The notes beneath the pieces are model-generated. The model had not been told where the DNA came from. It made no database searches and worked only from the letters and a program-made list of their open reading frames with translations. From Paraburkholderia humisilvae (lineage in GTDB: Bacteria; Pseudomonadota; Gammaproteobacteria; Burkholderiales; Burkholderiaceae): a stretch of 64,000 nt of DNA. Location of the stretch: the NCBI RefSeq assembly GCF_902859855.1, contig NZ_CADIKH010000027.1, positions 39,102-103,101 of the forward strand, read 5' to 3'. This document shows positions 7,526 to 16,298 of the stretch, piece by piece. Positions within the stretch are counted from its first letter, which is position 1, and every line of letters starts with the position of its first letter. A program made the position numbers and the translations under genes.

Positions 7526-8578
7526 TCAGCGCGCAGGCACCGCATGCCAGTGCGTGTCGAGTTGCGCGATCAGCGCAGCACGCTCTTGCGGCGTGACGAA
7601 CGACGCATCGAAGCCGTTGCGGATGATTGTGTAGACCTCCGCGTCGGTCAGATTGAGCGCATCGATCGTCGCGAGATAGTTTTCGTTCACATAGCCGCCG
7701 AAGTAAGCCGGGTCATCCGAATTCACGGTGACCGCCACACCTTGATCGAGCAGGTCCTTTAACGTGTGCTTGGTCAGGTCGTCGAACACGCACAGCTTGA
7801 TGTTCGACAGCGGGCAGACGGTCAGCGCGACGCGCGTGTCCGCGAGGCGCGTGACGAGCGCAGGGTCTTCGATGCTGCGCACGCCGTGATCGACGCGGTC
7901 GACGTACAGCAGATCGAGCGCTTCATAGATGTACGACGGGGGCCCTTCCTCGCCGGCATGTGCGACGAGTTTCAGCCCTTGCGCGCGCGCCTTCGCGAAC
8001 ACGCGCTCGAATTTCGATGGCGGATGGCCGCGCTCGGACGAATCGAGGCCGACACCGATCAGCCGGTGTGGATACTGCTCGAAAAGCGGCAGCGCGGCGT
8101 CGAAGGTTGCCAGCGCGTCCTCTTCCGACAGGTGGCGCAGGAAGCACAGAATCAGTTTGCTCGACAGGCCGCGGCGCTCGGCGTCGGCGAGCGCGCGTTC
8201 GATGCCGGCGACCACGGTCGCGATCGACACACCGCGTTCGGTATGCGTTTGCGGGTCGAAGAAAATTTCCGCGTGCACGACGTGGTCGGCGAGCGCGCGT
8301 TCCGCGTAGGCCATCGTCATGTCGTAGAAGTCCTGCTCTTTCAGCAGCACACTTGCGCCGGCATAGTAAATGTCGAGAAACGATTGCAGATCGGTGAAGG
8401 CATAAGCGGCGCGCAATGCGTCGATCGATTCATACGGGAGCTTGACGCCGTTGCGTTCAGCGAGCCGGAAAATCAGCTCGGGTTCGAGCGATCCTTCGAT
8501 GTGGATATGCAATTCGGCTTTCGGTGCGCGCGCAACCTTATCGGCGAGCGGCGAGCGTGCGGTTGTCGTTGTATTCAT
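7526..8578 (-). CDS. add: adenosine deaminase
   Basis: A 350-residue adenosine/AMP deaminase-family enzyme converting adenosine to inosine. Diagnostic motifs are ELHIHIEGSL (zinc ligands), HAGEEGPPS (catalytic Glu), the histidine in VDHGVRS and VNSDDPAYFGG (metal Asp). It could also act on adenine, as some proteobacterial members of this family do; the sequence alone does not settle the substrate. The start is set at the ATG at 8578, just before the conserved N-terminus; an ATG at 8590 would add four residues, and neither has a strong ribosome site. It lies 40 bp after xdhC and 41 bp before guaD in the purine-degradation operon. Confidence 0.88.
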   Translation of the reverse strand: MNTTTTARSPLADKVARAPKAELHIHIEGSLEPELIFRLAERNGVKLPYESIDALRAAYAFTDLQSFLDIYYAGASVLLKEQDFYDMTMAYAERALADHVVHAEIFFDPQTHTERGVSIATVVAGIERALADAERRGLSSKLILCFLRHLSEEDALATFDAALPLFEQYPHRLIGVGLDSSERGHPPSKFERVFAKARAQGLKLVAHAGEEGPPSYIYEALDLLYVDRVDHGVRSIEDPALVTRLADTRVALTVCPLSNIKLCVFDDLTKHTLKDLLDQGVAVTVNSDDPAYFGGYVNENYLATIDALNLTDAEVYTIIRNGFDASFVTPQERAALIAQLDTHWHAVPAR

Positions 8579-8618
8579 CGGGCGGCCCATGATGCGTTTC
8601 TGGTTGGTTTGAATCGGG

Positions 8619-9632
8619 TCAGGCGGTTTGCGTCGGCGCAGCGTGCGCGTTGGCTTCGACGGCGCGCAGTATCTGTGCGGCCGCCGAGATCGCGATGATT
8701 TCCGGCGACTTGTCTTCGATGCCTTCGACGCCGAGCGGGCATTGCATCCGCGCAATACGCGCGGGATCGATGCCGCGCGCGGCGAGCCGGTGTTCGAACT
8801 GCTTGCGCTTCGTGTGCGAGCCGATCATGCCGAAGAAAGCGAAGTCGCCGCGCTGCAGGATGCGTTCGGCCAGCGCGAGATCGCGCTGGTGGTCGTGCGT
8901 CATCACGATGAAGTACGTATTCGGTGCGGCGCGATCGACGGCTTCGTCGGGCGCGTCGTTCGCATCGATCGTCGCGTTGTCCACCTGCAGCGTGTCCGGC
9001 GGCGGGAACTGCGCGTCGCGCTCATCGACCCAACGCACATGGCACGGCAGCGTGCCGAGCACACGCACCAACGCGGCGCCGACATGCCCGGCGCCGAACA
9101 GCACGACGGCGAAGTCGCGCGGCGCGATGGTTTCCGTGAGCAGCGCGCCGCTCTCGTCAAAGCCCGCGCCGTCCCATAGCAGACAGTCGGCGCTTTCGAC
9201 GCCGGGTTCCGGGTCGGATAGCATCACCGCGTCCCGCGTGGCACCGAATGACACGCTGCGCACGGTCGACTGGCCCGCTGCGACGCGCTTGGCCAGCGAC
9301 GTGACCCAGCCGAGGTCGCCGACATCGAGCCGCTCGAACGCGAGCACGACCGCGCCGCCGCAACATTGCCCGAGGCTCGGGCCGAGCGCGAAACGTTCGA
9401 GTCTGCGCGTATGCGGCGTGCGCATCCCGTCGCGCAGCACCTGGCGCGCGGTTTCGATGGCCTTCCATTCGAGATGGCCGCCGCCAATCGTATGTCGGGC
9501 CGCTTCGCGCGTGACGATCATCTTCGTGCCGGCTTCGCGCGGCGCCGAACCTTCGGCGCGCGCGACCGTCACGAGCACGACGGCGTCACCGTGCGCGAGC
9601 AGATGTTGCAGGTCGGTAAGCCACGCATGCAT
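8619..9632 (-). CDS. xdhC: xanthine dehydrogenase accessory protein XdhC
   Basis: A 337-residue XdhC-family chaperone that binds the molybdenum cofactor, supports its sulfuration and delivers it to XdhB. The N-terminal XdhC/CoxI part shows VARAEGSAPREAGTKM, GGGHLEWKAIE and GQCCGGAVVL with adjacent cysteines. The C-terminal Rossmann-like part has VVLFGAGHVGAALVRVLG and FFGMIGSHTKRKQFEHRL. The ATG at 9632 was chosen because GGAG lies 9 nt upstream and the conserved N-terminus (MHAWLTDLQHLL) begins there. It follows xdhB after a 124-bp gap, larger than the other gaps in this operon; I see no gene or clear terminator in that gap. Confidence 0.92.
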   Translation of the reverse strand: MHAWLTDLQHLLAHGDAVVLVTVARAEGSAPREAGTKMIVTREAARHTIGGGHLEWKAIETARQVLRDGMRTPHTRRLERFALGPSLGQCCGGAVVLAFERLDVGDLGWVTSLAKRVAAGQSTVRSVSFGATRDAVMLSDPEPGVESADCLLWDGAGFDESGALLTETIAPRDFAVVLFGAGHVGAALVRVLGTLPCHVRWVDERDAQFPPPDTLQVDNATIDANDAPDEAVDRAAPNTYFIVMTHDHQRDLALAERILQRGDFAFFGMIGSHTKRKQFEHRLAARGIDPARIARMQCPLGVEGIEDKSPEIIAISAAAQILRAVEANAHAAPTQTA

Positions 9633-9756
9633 CCGGCTGTTCTCCATGCATTGCCGCGGCGGGGGTGCGCGCGCGGGCGGTTGATCGGTGCGCGGCGCGC
9701 TGGTGGCGCGTCGCACGGTGTGGTTCCGGTTCTCGTGCTGCCGTTCCAGCTGTGAT

Positions 9757-12288
9757 TCACGCTGTCTCCGTCGGTTTTGCGACTGGGCCCTCGCCTGAAT
9801 CTCTGCTTGAACCTTCGTTCGGGGCGCAGCTTGGACCTTCCCTCGCCGCGACCGTTGTGTCCGCACGCAATGTGTCCAGCGCGTCGAGGATCGCCTCGGG
9901 TGTCGCGGGCGCGCGCAGCGGCGGCGCGTGGCGTGCGTCAGGCACCGCTGCGGCGATCGCATCGCGAATCGCGAGCAGCACCGAAAACGATAGCAGCAGC
10001 GGCGGCTCGCCGACCGCTTTCGACCGGAACACGGTCGGCTCCACATTGTCGGTCCGATACAGGCGCACGTTGAACGCGGCGGGCGTATCGCTGACCGCCG
10101 GAATCTTGTACGTCGACGGCGCATGGGTCATCAGGCGTCCGTCGCGGCTCCACCAGAGCTCTTCGGTCGTGAGCCAGCCCATGCCCTGAATGAAGCCGCC
10201 CTCGATCTGGCCCAGATCGATCGCCGGATTGATCGAGCGGCCCGCGTCGTGCAGCAGGTCCGCGCGTAGCAGCTTCCATTCGCCGGTCAGCGTGTCGATC
10301 ACCACTTCGGATACCGCTGCGCCGTACGCGAAGTAGTAGAACGGATGACCGGTCAGTGTGTTCGAATCCCAGTGCACCTTCGGCGTCGCGTAGAAACCGT
10401 CGGACCACAACTGTACGCGCGCAAGGTAGGCGGCGTTGACGAGTTGCGCGAATGGCCAGACCGTGCCGTTCGATTGCACTGTACCGCCTGCGAACGTGAC
10501 GTGTCGCGCATCCCCGCCGAGCAGCCTCGCCGCAAGCGCGGCGAGGCGCTCGCGTATCTTGCGCGCCGCGTCTTCGGCGGCCTTGCCGTTCAGGTCGCTG
10601 CCTGTCGAAGCGGCGGTTGCCGATGTATTGGCCACTTTCGACGTGTCGGTTGCCGTGACCCGCACGCGCGACAGCGGCAAGCCGAATTCGCTCGCGACCA
10701 CCTGCGCGACCTTCGTATTGAGTCCTTGGCCCATCTCGGTGCCGCCGTGATTGACGAGCACGGAACCGTCCCGGTACACGTGCACCAGCGCGCCGGCCTG
10801 ATTCAGGAAAGGGACATTGAACGAAATGCCGAACTTGACGGGCGTCAGCGCAATGCCGCGCTTGAGCACGGGGCTACGCGCGTTCAGTGTGGCGAGCGCC
10901 GTGCGCCGCGCGCGATAGTCGCTCGATGCGAGCAGTTCGTCGACGAGCGGCTCGAGGATATTGTCTTCGACGCGCTGCCCATACGGCGTGACATCGCGCT
11001 CGCCGACACCGTAGAAGTTTGCGCGGCGTACGTCGAGCGGGTCGAGCCCGAGTTCGCGCGCAATGCTGTCGATCAGCACTTCCATCACGAGCGCGCCTTG
11101 CGGTCCGCCGAAGCCGCGAAACGCGGTGTTCGACTGCGTATTCGTCTTGCAGGCCAGCGACACGATTTCGACGTCGGACAGATAGTACGCATTGTCGAAA
11201 TGGCACAGCGCGCGCGTCGCGACCGCGCCCGACAGATCCGCCGAGAAGCCCGCGCGCAGCGCGATCTCGACACGCACACCGAGGATGCGGCCGTGCTCGT
11301 CGAAGCCGGCTTCATACGCGTACACCGCATCGTGCCGTTTGCCGGTGATCATGAAGTCGTCGTCGCGATCGGCGCGCAGCTTGATCGGGCGCTGCAGCCG
11401 ATGCGCGGCGAGCGCCGCGATGCACGCGAAAATCGCCGATTGCGATTCCTTGCCGCCGAAGCCGCCGCCCATTCGCCGGCATTCGCACACCACGTTGTGC
11501 GCCGGCCAGCCGAGCATATGCGCGACCACCAGTTGCATCTCGGTCGGGTGCTGGGTCGAGCTATAGACGTGCATGCCGTCCATTTCCTTCGGTAGCGCGT
11601 ACGCGATCTGTCCTTCGAGATAGAACTGTTCCTGGCCGCCGACTTCGAATGTGCCCGCAAGCCGATGCGGTGCCGCCGCGATCCGGTCGGCTGGCGTGCC
11701 GCGCGTCAGATGCAGCGGCGGTATCACGAACTGTTGTCGCGCCTTGGCGTCACTCGCGGTGAGCACCGCTTCGAGCGGTTCGTAGCGCACGACGTCTTCG
11801 CTTGTCGCGAGCGCTGCGGCGCGGCGCGCGAGATCGTGGCTGGTCGCGATCACGACGAACACCGGCTGGCCGAGGTACAGCACTTCGCCGTCGGCGAGAA
11901 TCGGGTCGTCGTGAACGACCGGGCCGCAGTTGTTCTCACCCGGGATGTCGGCCGCGGTGAACACCGCGATCACGCCGGGCGCGTGCTTCACCGCGGTCAG
12001 GTCGAGCGACACAATCCGCGCATGCGCATGGCGCGACAGCCCGAGTGCGGCATGCAGCGTGCCGTGCAGTTCAGGGATGTCATCGGTGTAGGTCGCTTCG
12101 CCGCTCACGTGGAGCGCGGCGGATTCGTGCGGCAGCGGCACGCCGATCGCGGCGGCATCAGCGGCGGCGTGAGGCGGGGATGTATCGGCGGACATATGAG
12201 CGGACGTGTTAGCGGCCGCCGCGTCCTGCGTCGAATCAGGCCCGGAACGCGCGGCCGGCGCGATGAACGGATCGGATCGCGGGTTCAT
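9757..12288 (-). CDS. xdhB: xanthine dehydrogenase, molybdopterin-binding large subunit
   Basis: A protein of 843 residues from the ATG at 12288, the catalytic subunit of bacterial xanthine dehydrogenase. It oxidises hypoxanthine to xanthine and xanthine to urate at a sulfurated Mo-MPT centre. Visible motifs are RMGGGFGGKES and FRGFGGPQG around the Mo site, GGTEMGQGLNTK, and the catalytic Glu in KAVGEPPLLL near the C-terminus. The first ~45 residues and the last ~25 are low-complexity extensions outside the conserved fold. Its ATG overlaps the xdhA stop (TGATG), giving translational coupling. A GTG one codon upstream is possible. Confidence 0.95.
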   Translation of the reverse strand: MNPRSDPFIAPAARSGPDSTQDAAAANTSAHMSADTSPPHAAADAAAIGVPLPHESAALHVSGEATYTDDIPELHGTLHAALGLSRHAHARIVSLDLTAVKHAPGVIAVFTAADIPGENNCGPVVHDDPILADGEVLYLGQPVFVVIATSHDLARRAAALATSEDVVRYEPLEAVLTASDAKARQQFVIPPLHLTRGTPADRIAAAPHRLAGTFEVGGQEQFYLEGQIAYALPKEMDGMHVYSSTQHPTEMQLVVAHMLGWPAHNVVCECRRMGGGFGGKESQSAIFACIAALAAHRLQRPIKLRADRDDDFMITGKRHDAVYAYEAGFDEHGRILGVRVEIALRAGFSADLSGAVATRALCHFDNAYYLSDVEIVSLACKTNTQSNTAFRGFGGPQGALVMEVLIDSIARELGLDPLDVRRANFYGVGERDVTPYGQRVEDNILEPLVDELLASSDYRARRTALATLNARSPVLKRGIALTPVKFGISFNVPFLNQAGALVHVYRDGSVLVNHGGTEMGQGLNTKVAQVVASEFGLPLSRVRVTATDTSKVANTSATAASTGSDLNGKAAEDAARKIRERLAALAARLLGGDARHVTFAGGTVQSNGTVWPFAQLVNAAYLARVQLWSDGFYATPKVHWDSNTLTGHPFYYFAYGAAVSEVVIDTLTGEWKLLRADLLHDAGRSINPAIDLGQIEGGFIQGMGWLTTEELWWSRDGRLMTHAPSTYKIPAVSDTPAAFNVRLYRTDNVEPTVFRSKAVGEPPLLLSFSVLLAIRDAIAAAVPDARHAPPLRAPATPEAILDALDTLRADTTVAAREGPSCAPNEGSSRDSGEGPVAKPTETA

Positions 12289-13817
12289 CACAAAGGCTCC
12301 TCCAGCGTCGCGTCGGTGTCCGCTCCGAACGCGAAAGCGCTGACGTCGACGAGCGGCAGTGGTGCTTCGTCGCGGGTTTCCAGCTGGAAGCGCCAGAGCA
12401 GATTGCGCGCGACTTTCAGCCGGTACGCGCTCGACGCGCGCATGTCGGTGAGCGGCTGGTAGTCGGTGGCAAGCGCGTCCATCGCACGGCGCGCGGCTGT
12501 TTCATCCCACGCGGCGCCGGTCAACGCCGCTTCGGCACGTCGCGCGCGCTGCGGCGTTGCGGCCATGCCGCCGAAGGCGACGCGTGCCTCCGCGATCACG
12601 CCATCGGCGATGCGCAGCGCGAATGCGCCGCATAGCGCCGAAATATCCTGGTCGTAGCGCTTCGACACTTTGTAGGTACGAAAGCGCAGATGGGTATCCG
12701 GCCGCGGCACACGGATCGCGGTGACGAATTCGCCCGCCGCGAGAGCGGTTTTCTGGTAACCGGTGTAGAACGCATCGAGCGGCAGCGTACGGATAGCCGA
12801 TTCGCGCCGCAGCACGACCTGCGCATCGAGCGCGAGCAGCGCGGGCATCGAGTCGCCGATTGGTGAGCCGTTCGCGACATTGCCGCCGAGCGTGCCCGCA
12901 TTGCGGATCGGCAACGACGCGAAGCGCGTCCACAGTTCGGCGAGTTCGGGGTAGTCGACGGCGAGTGCCGCGTACGCCGATTCGAGCGACGCCGCCGCGC
13001 CGATCGTCAGCATTTGCGCATCGCGTTCGATCGTCTTCAGTTCAGCGACGTTGCCGATAAACAGCAGGTCGCCTAAATCGCGGAACTGTTTGGTGACCCA
13101 CAAGCCCACATCGGTGCCGCCCGCGACGATGCGGGCGTGCGGATATCGCGCGCGGAGTGCGGCAAGCGCATCGGCGGTGAGCGGCGCATGGAATGTCGGC
13201 GTGCCGAATCTGTCGCCGCGCGCGTCGGGTCCGCTGAATTCGAACGTCTGCGTGCGTTTGATCGATTCAAGCGCGCGCGTGAGCGCGACACGGTCGAGCA
13301 CGTCGCGTGGGTAGTCGAACATTTTTTGCGCGGCTTCGACGATCGGCCGGTAGCCGGTGCAGCGGCACAGGTTGCCGGACAACGCGGCATTGATTTCGTC
13401 GCGGGTCGGCAAGCCGGCGTCCGCCGGCTGGTTCTGATAGAGCGCCCACATCGACATCACGAAGCCCGGCGTGCAGAACCCGCATTGCGAGCCGTGACAG
13501 TCGAGCATCGCCTGTTGAACCGGATGCAGCGCGCCGTGCTCCGTGCGCAGGTCTTCGACGGTGAACAGCGCACGGCCGTCGAGGGTCGGCAAAAACTGGA
13601 TGCACGCGTTGACCGCCTTCAACTCGAGCGCGCCGTGCGCATCCAGTTCGCCGACGACGACCGTGCACGCGCCGCAATCGCCTTCCGCACAGCCTTCCTT
13701 GGTGCCGGTGCAGCGCAAATCCTCGCGCAGGTACTGAAGCACCGTGCGCGTCGCGGGCACGTCGCGCACTTCGTGCACGGCGCCCTGACGATAGAAACGG
13801 ATGGTGTGCTTTGTCAT
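12288..13817 (-). CDS. xdhA: xanthine dehydrogenase, FeS/FAD small subunit
   Basis: A 509-residue electron-transfer subunit. A plant-type [2Fe-2S] domain has Cys36/43/48/51 and Cys72. A second [2Fe-2S] domain has QCGFCTPGFVMSM (Cys112, Cys115) and NLCRCTGYRP (Cys151, Cys153). From about residue 205 a CO-dehydrogenase-type FAD domain follows (ARIVAGGTDVG; IRNAGTLGGNVANGSPIGD). It passes electrons from the Mo site of XdhB to NAD+. The start is the ATG at 13817 because the ferredoxin fold begins immediately (MTKHTIRFYRQG); longer starts upstream add residues with no conserved character. It is the first gene of the xdhABC-add-guaD operon. Confidence 0.94.
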   Translation of the reverse strand: MTKHTIRFYRQGAVHEVRDVPATRTVLQYLREDLRCTGTKEGCAEGDCGACTVVVGELDAHGALELKAVNACIQFLPTLDGRALFTVEDLRTEHGALHPVQQAMLDCHGSQCGFCTPGFVMSMWALYQNQPADAGLPTRDEINAALSGNLCRCTGYRPIVEAAQKMFDYPRDVLDRVALTRALESIKRTQTFEFSGPDARGDRFGTPTFHAPLTADALAALRARYPHARIVAGGTDVGLWVTKQFRDLGDLLFIGNVAELKTIERDAQMLTIGAAASLESAYAALAVDYPELAELWTRFASLPIRNAGTLGGNVANGSPIGDSMPALLALDAQVVLRRESAIRTLPLDAFYTGYQKTALAAGEFVTAIRVPRPDTHLRFRTYKVSKRYDQDISALCGAFALRIADGVIAEARVAFGGMAATPQRARRAEAALTGAAWDETAARRAMDALATDYQPLTDMRASSAYRLKVARNLLWRFQLETRDEAPLPLVDVSAFAFGADTDATLEEPL

Positions 13818-14188
13818 GGCAAATCCGGAAGACATTGCGGACCGGGCGCGCGTTACGCATGGGCCCGTATCGGCCGGGCTCGCGCACGTAGATCGCCATC
13901 CTTGTTGCGAAGATAGCACCACCTCGTCTCGAAAATATTCCCCGATGGTGATGAAGGCTATTCCGGCGCGGCCATGCGGGATGGCTGAAACGGCGGTGCG
14001 AACCTCGTCAGCGCGCGCGGAAATCGCGCAAAGCCGCGTCGCGCAAGGCGATGCGGCCAGTATGCGAAAGCTGGCCGGCGCGCGGCGCGGCGCAAGCGCA
14101 CGGCCAGGTGTTTACGCGAACACGCGGTCGCGTTCGCAAGAAGGAAAGGTGGGCCGCGCGTGGAGACGACACAGCGAACTCAGCGAAC
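13818..14188. other. gene-poor stretch upstream of xdhA
   Basis: About 370 bp with no convincing gene. It should hold the promoter of the purine operon near its left end, but I cannot point to clear -35/-10 boxes. At 14172–14195 there is a short tandem run of the 9-mer AGCGAACTC (two full copies and a partial third) that runs into the end of dsbB. No tRNA, hairpin with T-run or transposon end was seen. Confidence 0.5.
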
Positions 14189-14698
14189 TCAGCGAACGCG
14201 CCGGTGCCGCCACAGGCTGGTTGCAAGCGCGACGAAAGCGAGTGCGAAACCGATCAGCGACCAGCCCGGCAACGAAATGCCGAAGAGCGGCGGATACGAC
14301 GTTTCGCACAGCCCCGCGACCTTGAACACCGAAGGCAGCCAGTGCGCGGGCGGCAACCCGTCAACGATCGGTTGCAGCTCGTCGAACCCGCAGCTGAAGT
14401 TCGGATGCGCCTGGATATAGACATGCCGCGCGGCGGTCACGATGCCGCCCGCGGCGGACAGCAGCGCGAGCAGTTCGAGCAGGCGCACGCCGCGCCAGCC
14501 GTGAAAGCGCGAGCCGAGCCACGCGAAAATCGCGATCAGCAGGTAAAAGTAGCGCTGGATGATGCACAGCGGGCACGGGTCCTGATGCTCGACGAACTGC
14601 AGATAAAGCGCGCCGCCCACCAGCGCGACGCAGATGAGGGCCAGCAGGACCAACAGGTTGCGCTCGCGGCGCAGCAGCAGGGCGTTGTCGTTGTACAT
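14189..14698 (-). CDS. dsbB: disulfide bond formation protein B
   Basis: A 169-residue inner-membrane quinone reductase that re-oxidises periplasmic DsbA. It has four predicted membrane helices. The first periplasmic loop carries the CPLC redox pair (Cys42, Cys45) in DPCPLCIIQRY; the second loop has Cys103 (FSCGFDELQ) and Cys131 (GLCETSYPP). That is the full complement of four catalytic cysteines. The start at 14698 gives the usual short cytoplasmic N-terminus (MYNDNALLLRRER); an ATG six codons upstream (14716) is possible. It stands alone between the purine operon and the amidase gene on the same strand. Confidence 0.92.
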   Translation of the reverse strand: MYNDNALLLRRERNLLVLLALICVALVGGALYLQFVEHQDPCPLCIIQRYFYLLIAIFAWLGSRFHGWRGVRLLELLALLSAAGGIVTAARHVYIQAHPNFSCGFDELQPIVDGLPPAHWLPSVFKVAGLCETSYPPLFGISLPGWSLIGFALAFVALATSLWRHRRVR

Positions 14699-14772
14699 GG
14701 GTCGGTAGCGTTGCATGGATCCCGGACGGGTGCCGCGATTCTAGCGCGAACATCCGGCGGTTCGTCGAACGG

Positions 14773-16149
14773 CTAGCGGATCGTGTTCAGCACCGCTTCG
14801 ACCGCGCGCCCGAGTGCGAGCAGCGCATCGTCGCCATGCGGCGCGCCGGCGAGCATCAGGCCCACCGGGGCGCTGCCGCGCGGATGGCACGGCAGCGACA
14901 GCGCGCAGGCGTCGAGGAAGTTGAACGCGCTCGGATTGCGCAGAATGCGGCCGTTGATGCTGAAGAACGCGTCGTCGTCGCGCGTCACGTCCGCGACGCG
15001 CGGCGGCACCATCGGCGTGGTCGGCGCGACGAGCGCGTCGAAGCGCTGCCAGAGCGGGCGGGCCGCGCCGATCATCGCGGCGCGTTCGGCCAGCAGATCG
15101 AGGTAGTCGACGGCGCTGGCGGGCTCCCCCTTCATGATGCGCAACAGCACGTGCGGGTCGTATTGATCGCGATGCCGCTCGAGCAGCGGGCGGTGCCACG
15201 CATAAGCCTCAATCGACGAAAAGCCGATCCGATTGATCTCGGGCAACCGGTCGAGCGCCGCGAAGCGTACGTCCGAGACGATCGCGCCCGCGGCTTCGAG
15301 ATGCTTGAGCGCGGTGTCGAGCGCCTGCTCGACCTCGGGGTCGAGACCTTCGTTCATATAGTTGGTCAGCACGCCGAGGCGCACGCCTTCGAGCGGACGC
15401 GCCGCCGGGATCACCGGTTCGAGGCCGGCCAGCATCCGGTCGACGAGCGCACAGCAGGCGACCGTCACGCCGATCGGGCCGAACGAATCCAGCGTGGTCG
15501 ACAGCGGCACGCCGCCTTCCCGTGGCACGCGCGCCGCGGTCGGTTTGAAGCCGGTCAGCCCGCAGAACGACGCGGGCACGCGGATCGAGCCACCGGTATC
15601 GGTGCCGAGCGCAACCGCCGCCATGCCGTCGGCGACCGATGCCGCCGCGCCGGACGACGACCCGCCCGATACCCGTTCGTCGCCTTTCACGTCGCGCCGG
15701 TACGGTGACAGCGGATTGCCGTAGTGCGGGTTCAGGCCGACCGCGGAGAACGCGAACTCGCTCATGTTGGTGCGCCCGATCAGCACGGCGCCCGCGCGTT
15801 TCAGACGTGCGACGCTCAGCGCGTCGGTCCGCGCGGGCGGCGCGTCGGCGAGCGCGAGCGACCCGGCGCGCGTGCGCTGGCCGGCGATATCGAACAGGTC
15901 CTTGATCGAGACCGGAACGCCGGCGAGCGGCGACAGCACCGTGCCGGCCGCGCGCAGCCTGTCGTGCGCGTCGGCGGCGGCGCGTGCGCCTGGCGCGTCG
16001 ACGTCGATAAACACGGTCGACCCCTGGCCGGCGGGATCGGCGATCCGCTCGAGCGCGGTTTCGATGAGCGCGCGGCTCGTCGTGCGGCCTGCGGCCAGAT
16101 CGGCGGCGAGTTGGGCGAGGGGCGGGAAGGGTGTGAATTCGGTGGTCAT
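14773..16149 (-). CDS. amidase, amidase-signature family
   Basis: A 458-residue Ser-cisSer-Lys hydrolase. The catalytic Lys83 is in PVSIKDLFD, the cis-Ser lies in the GGSSSG loop (162–167) and the nucleophile Ser188 in GTDTGGSIRVPAS. This set is shared by GatA, allophanate hydrolase and many small-molecule amidases, so the substrate is not known. No gatC or gatB is nearby, which argues against a role in tRNA amidotransfer. The gene is divergent from the antiporter gene across a 149-bp intergenic region that holds a small dyad (16196–16210). Confidence 0.85.
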   Translation of the reverse strand: MTTEFTPFPPLAQLAADLAAGRTTSRALIETALERIADPAGQGSTVFIDVDAPGARAAADAHDRLRAAGTVLSPLAGVPVSIKDLFDIAGQRTRAGSLALADAPPARTDALSVARLKRAGAVLIGRTNMSEFAFSAVGLNPHYGNPLSPYRRDVKGDERVSGGSSSGAAASVADGMAAVALGTDTGGSIRVPASFCGLTGFKPTAARVPREGGVPLSTTLDSFGPIGVTVACCALVDRMLAGLEPVIPAARPLEGVRLGVLTNYMNEGLDPEVEQALDTALKHLEAAGAIVSDVRFAALDRLPEINRIGFSSIEAYAWHRPLLERHRDQYDPHVLLRIMKGEPASAVDYLDLLAERAAMIGAARPLWQRFDALVAPTTPMVPPRVADVTRDDDAFFSINGRILRNPSAFNFLDACALSLPCHPRGSAPVGLMLAGAPHGDDALLALGRAVEAVLNTIR

Positions 16150-16195
16150 GGTGTGAAGTCGCGATCGGGAGCCAGAACGGCTCCTATTGTGACGT

Positions 16196-16210
16196 GTCCA
16201 TTAATTGGAC
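16196..16210. promoter_or_regulatory. GTCCA-N5-TGGAC dyad between divergent genes
   Basis: A 15-bp element with 5-bp inverted arms and an AT-only centre lies between the divergently transcribed amidase and antiporter genes. The shape suits a dimeric regulator, but no regulator gene is adjacent and the arms are short, so this is only a candidate operator. Confidence 0.3.
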
Positions 16211-16298
16211 CGCTGCTCATGCGCATCAATCATTCGGCGATATCGCTTTGTGCGATACCATCGCAGCTTGAAGTTTACTTTTTGTAAGGAATTCGGCT

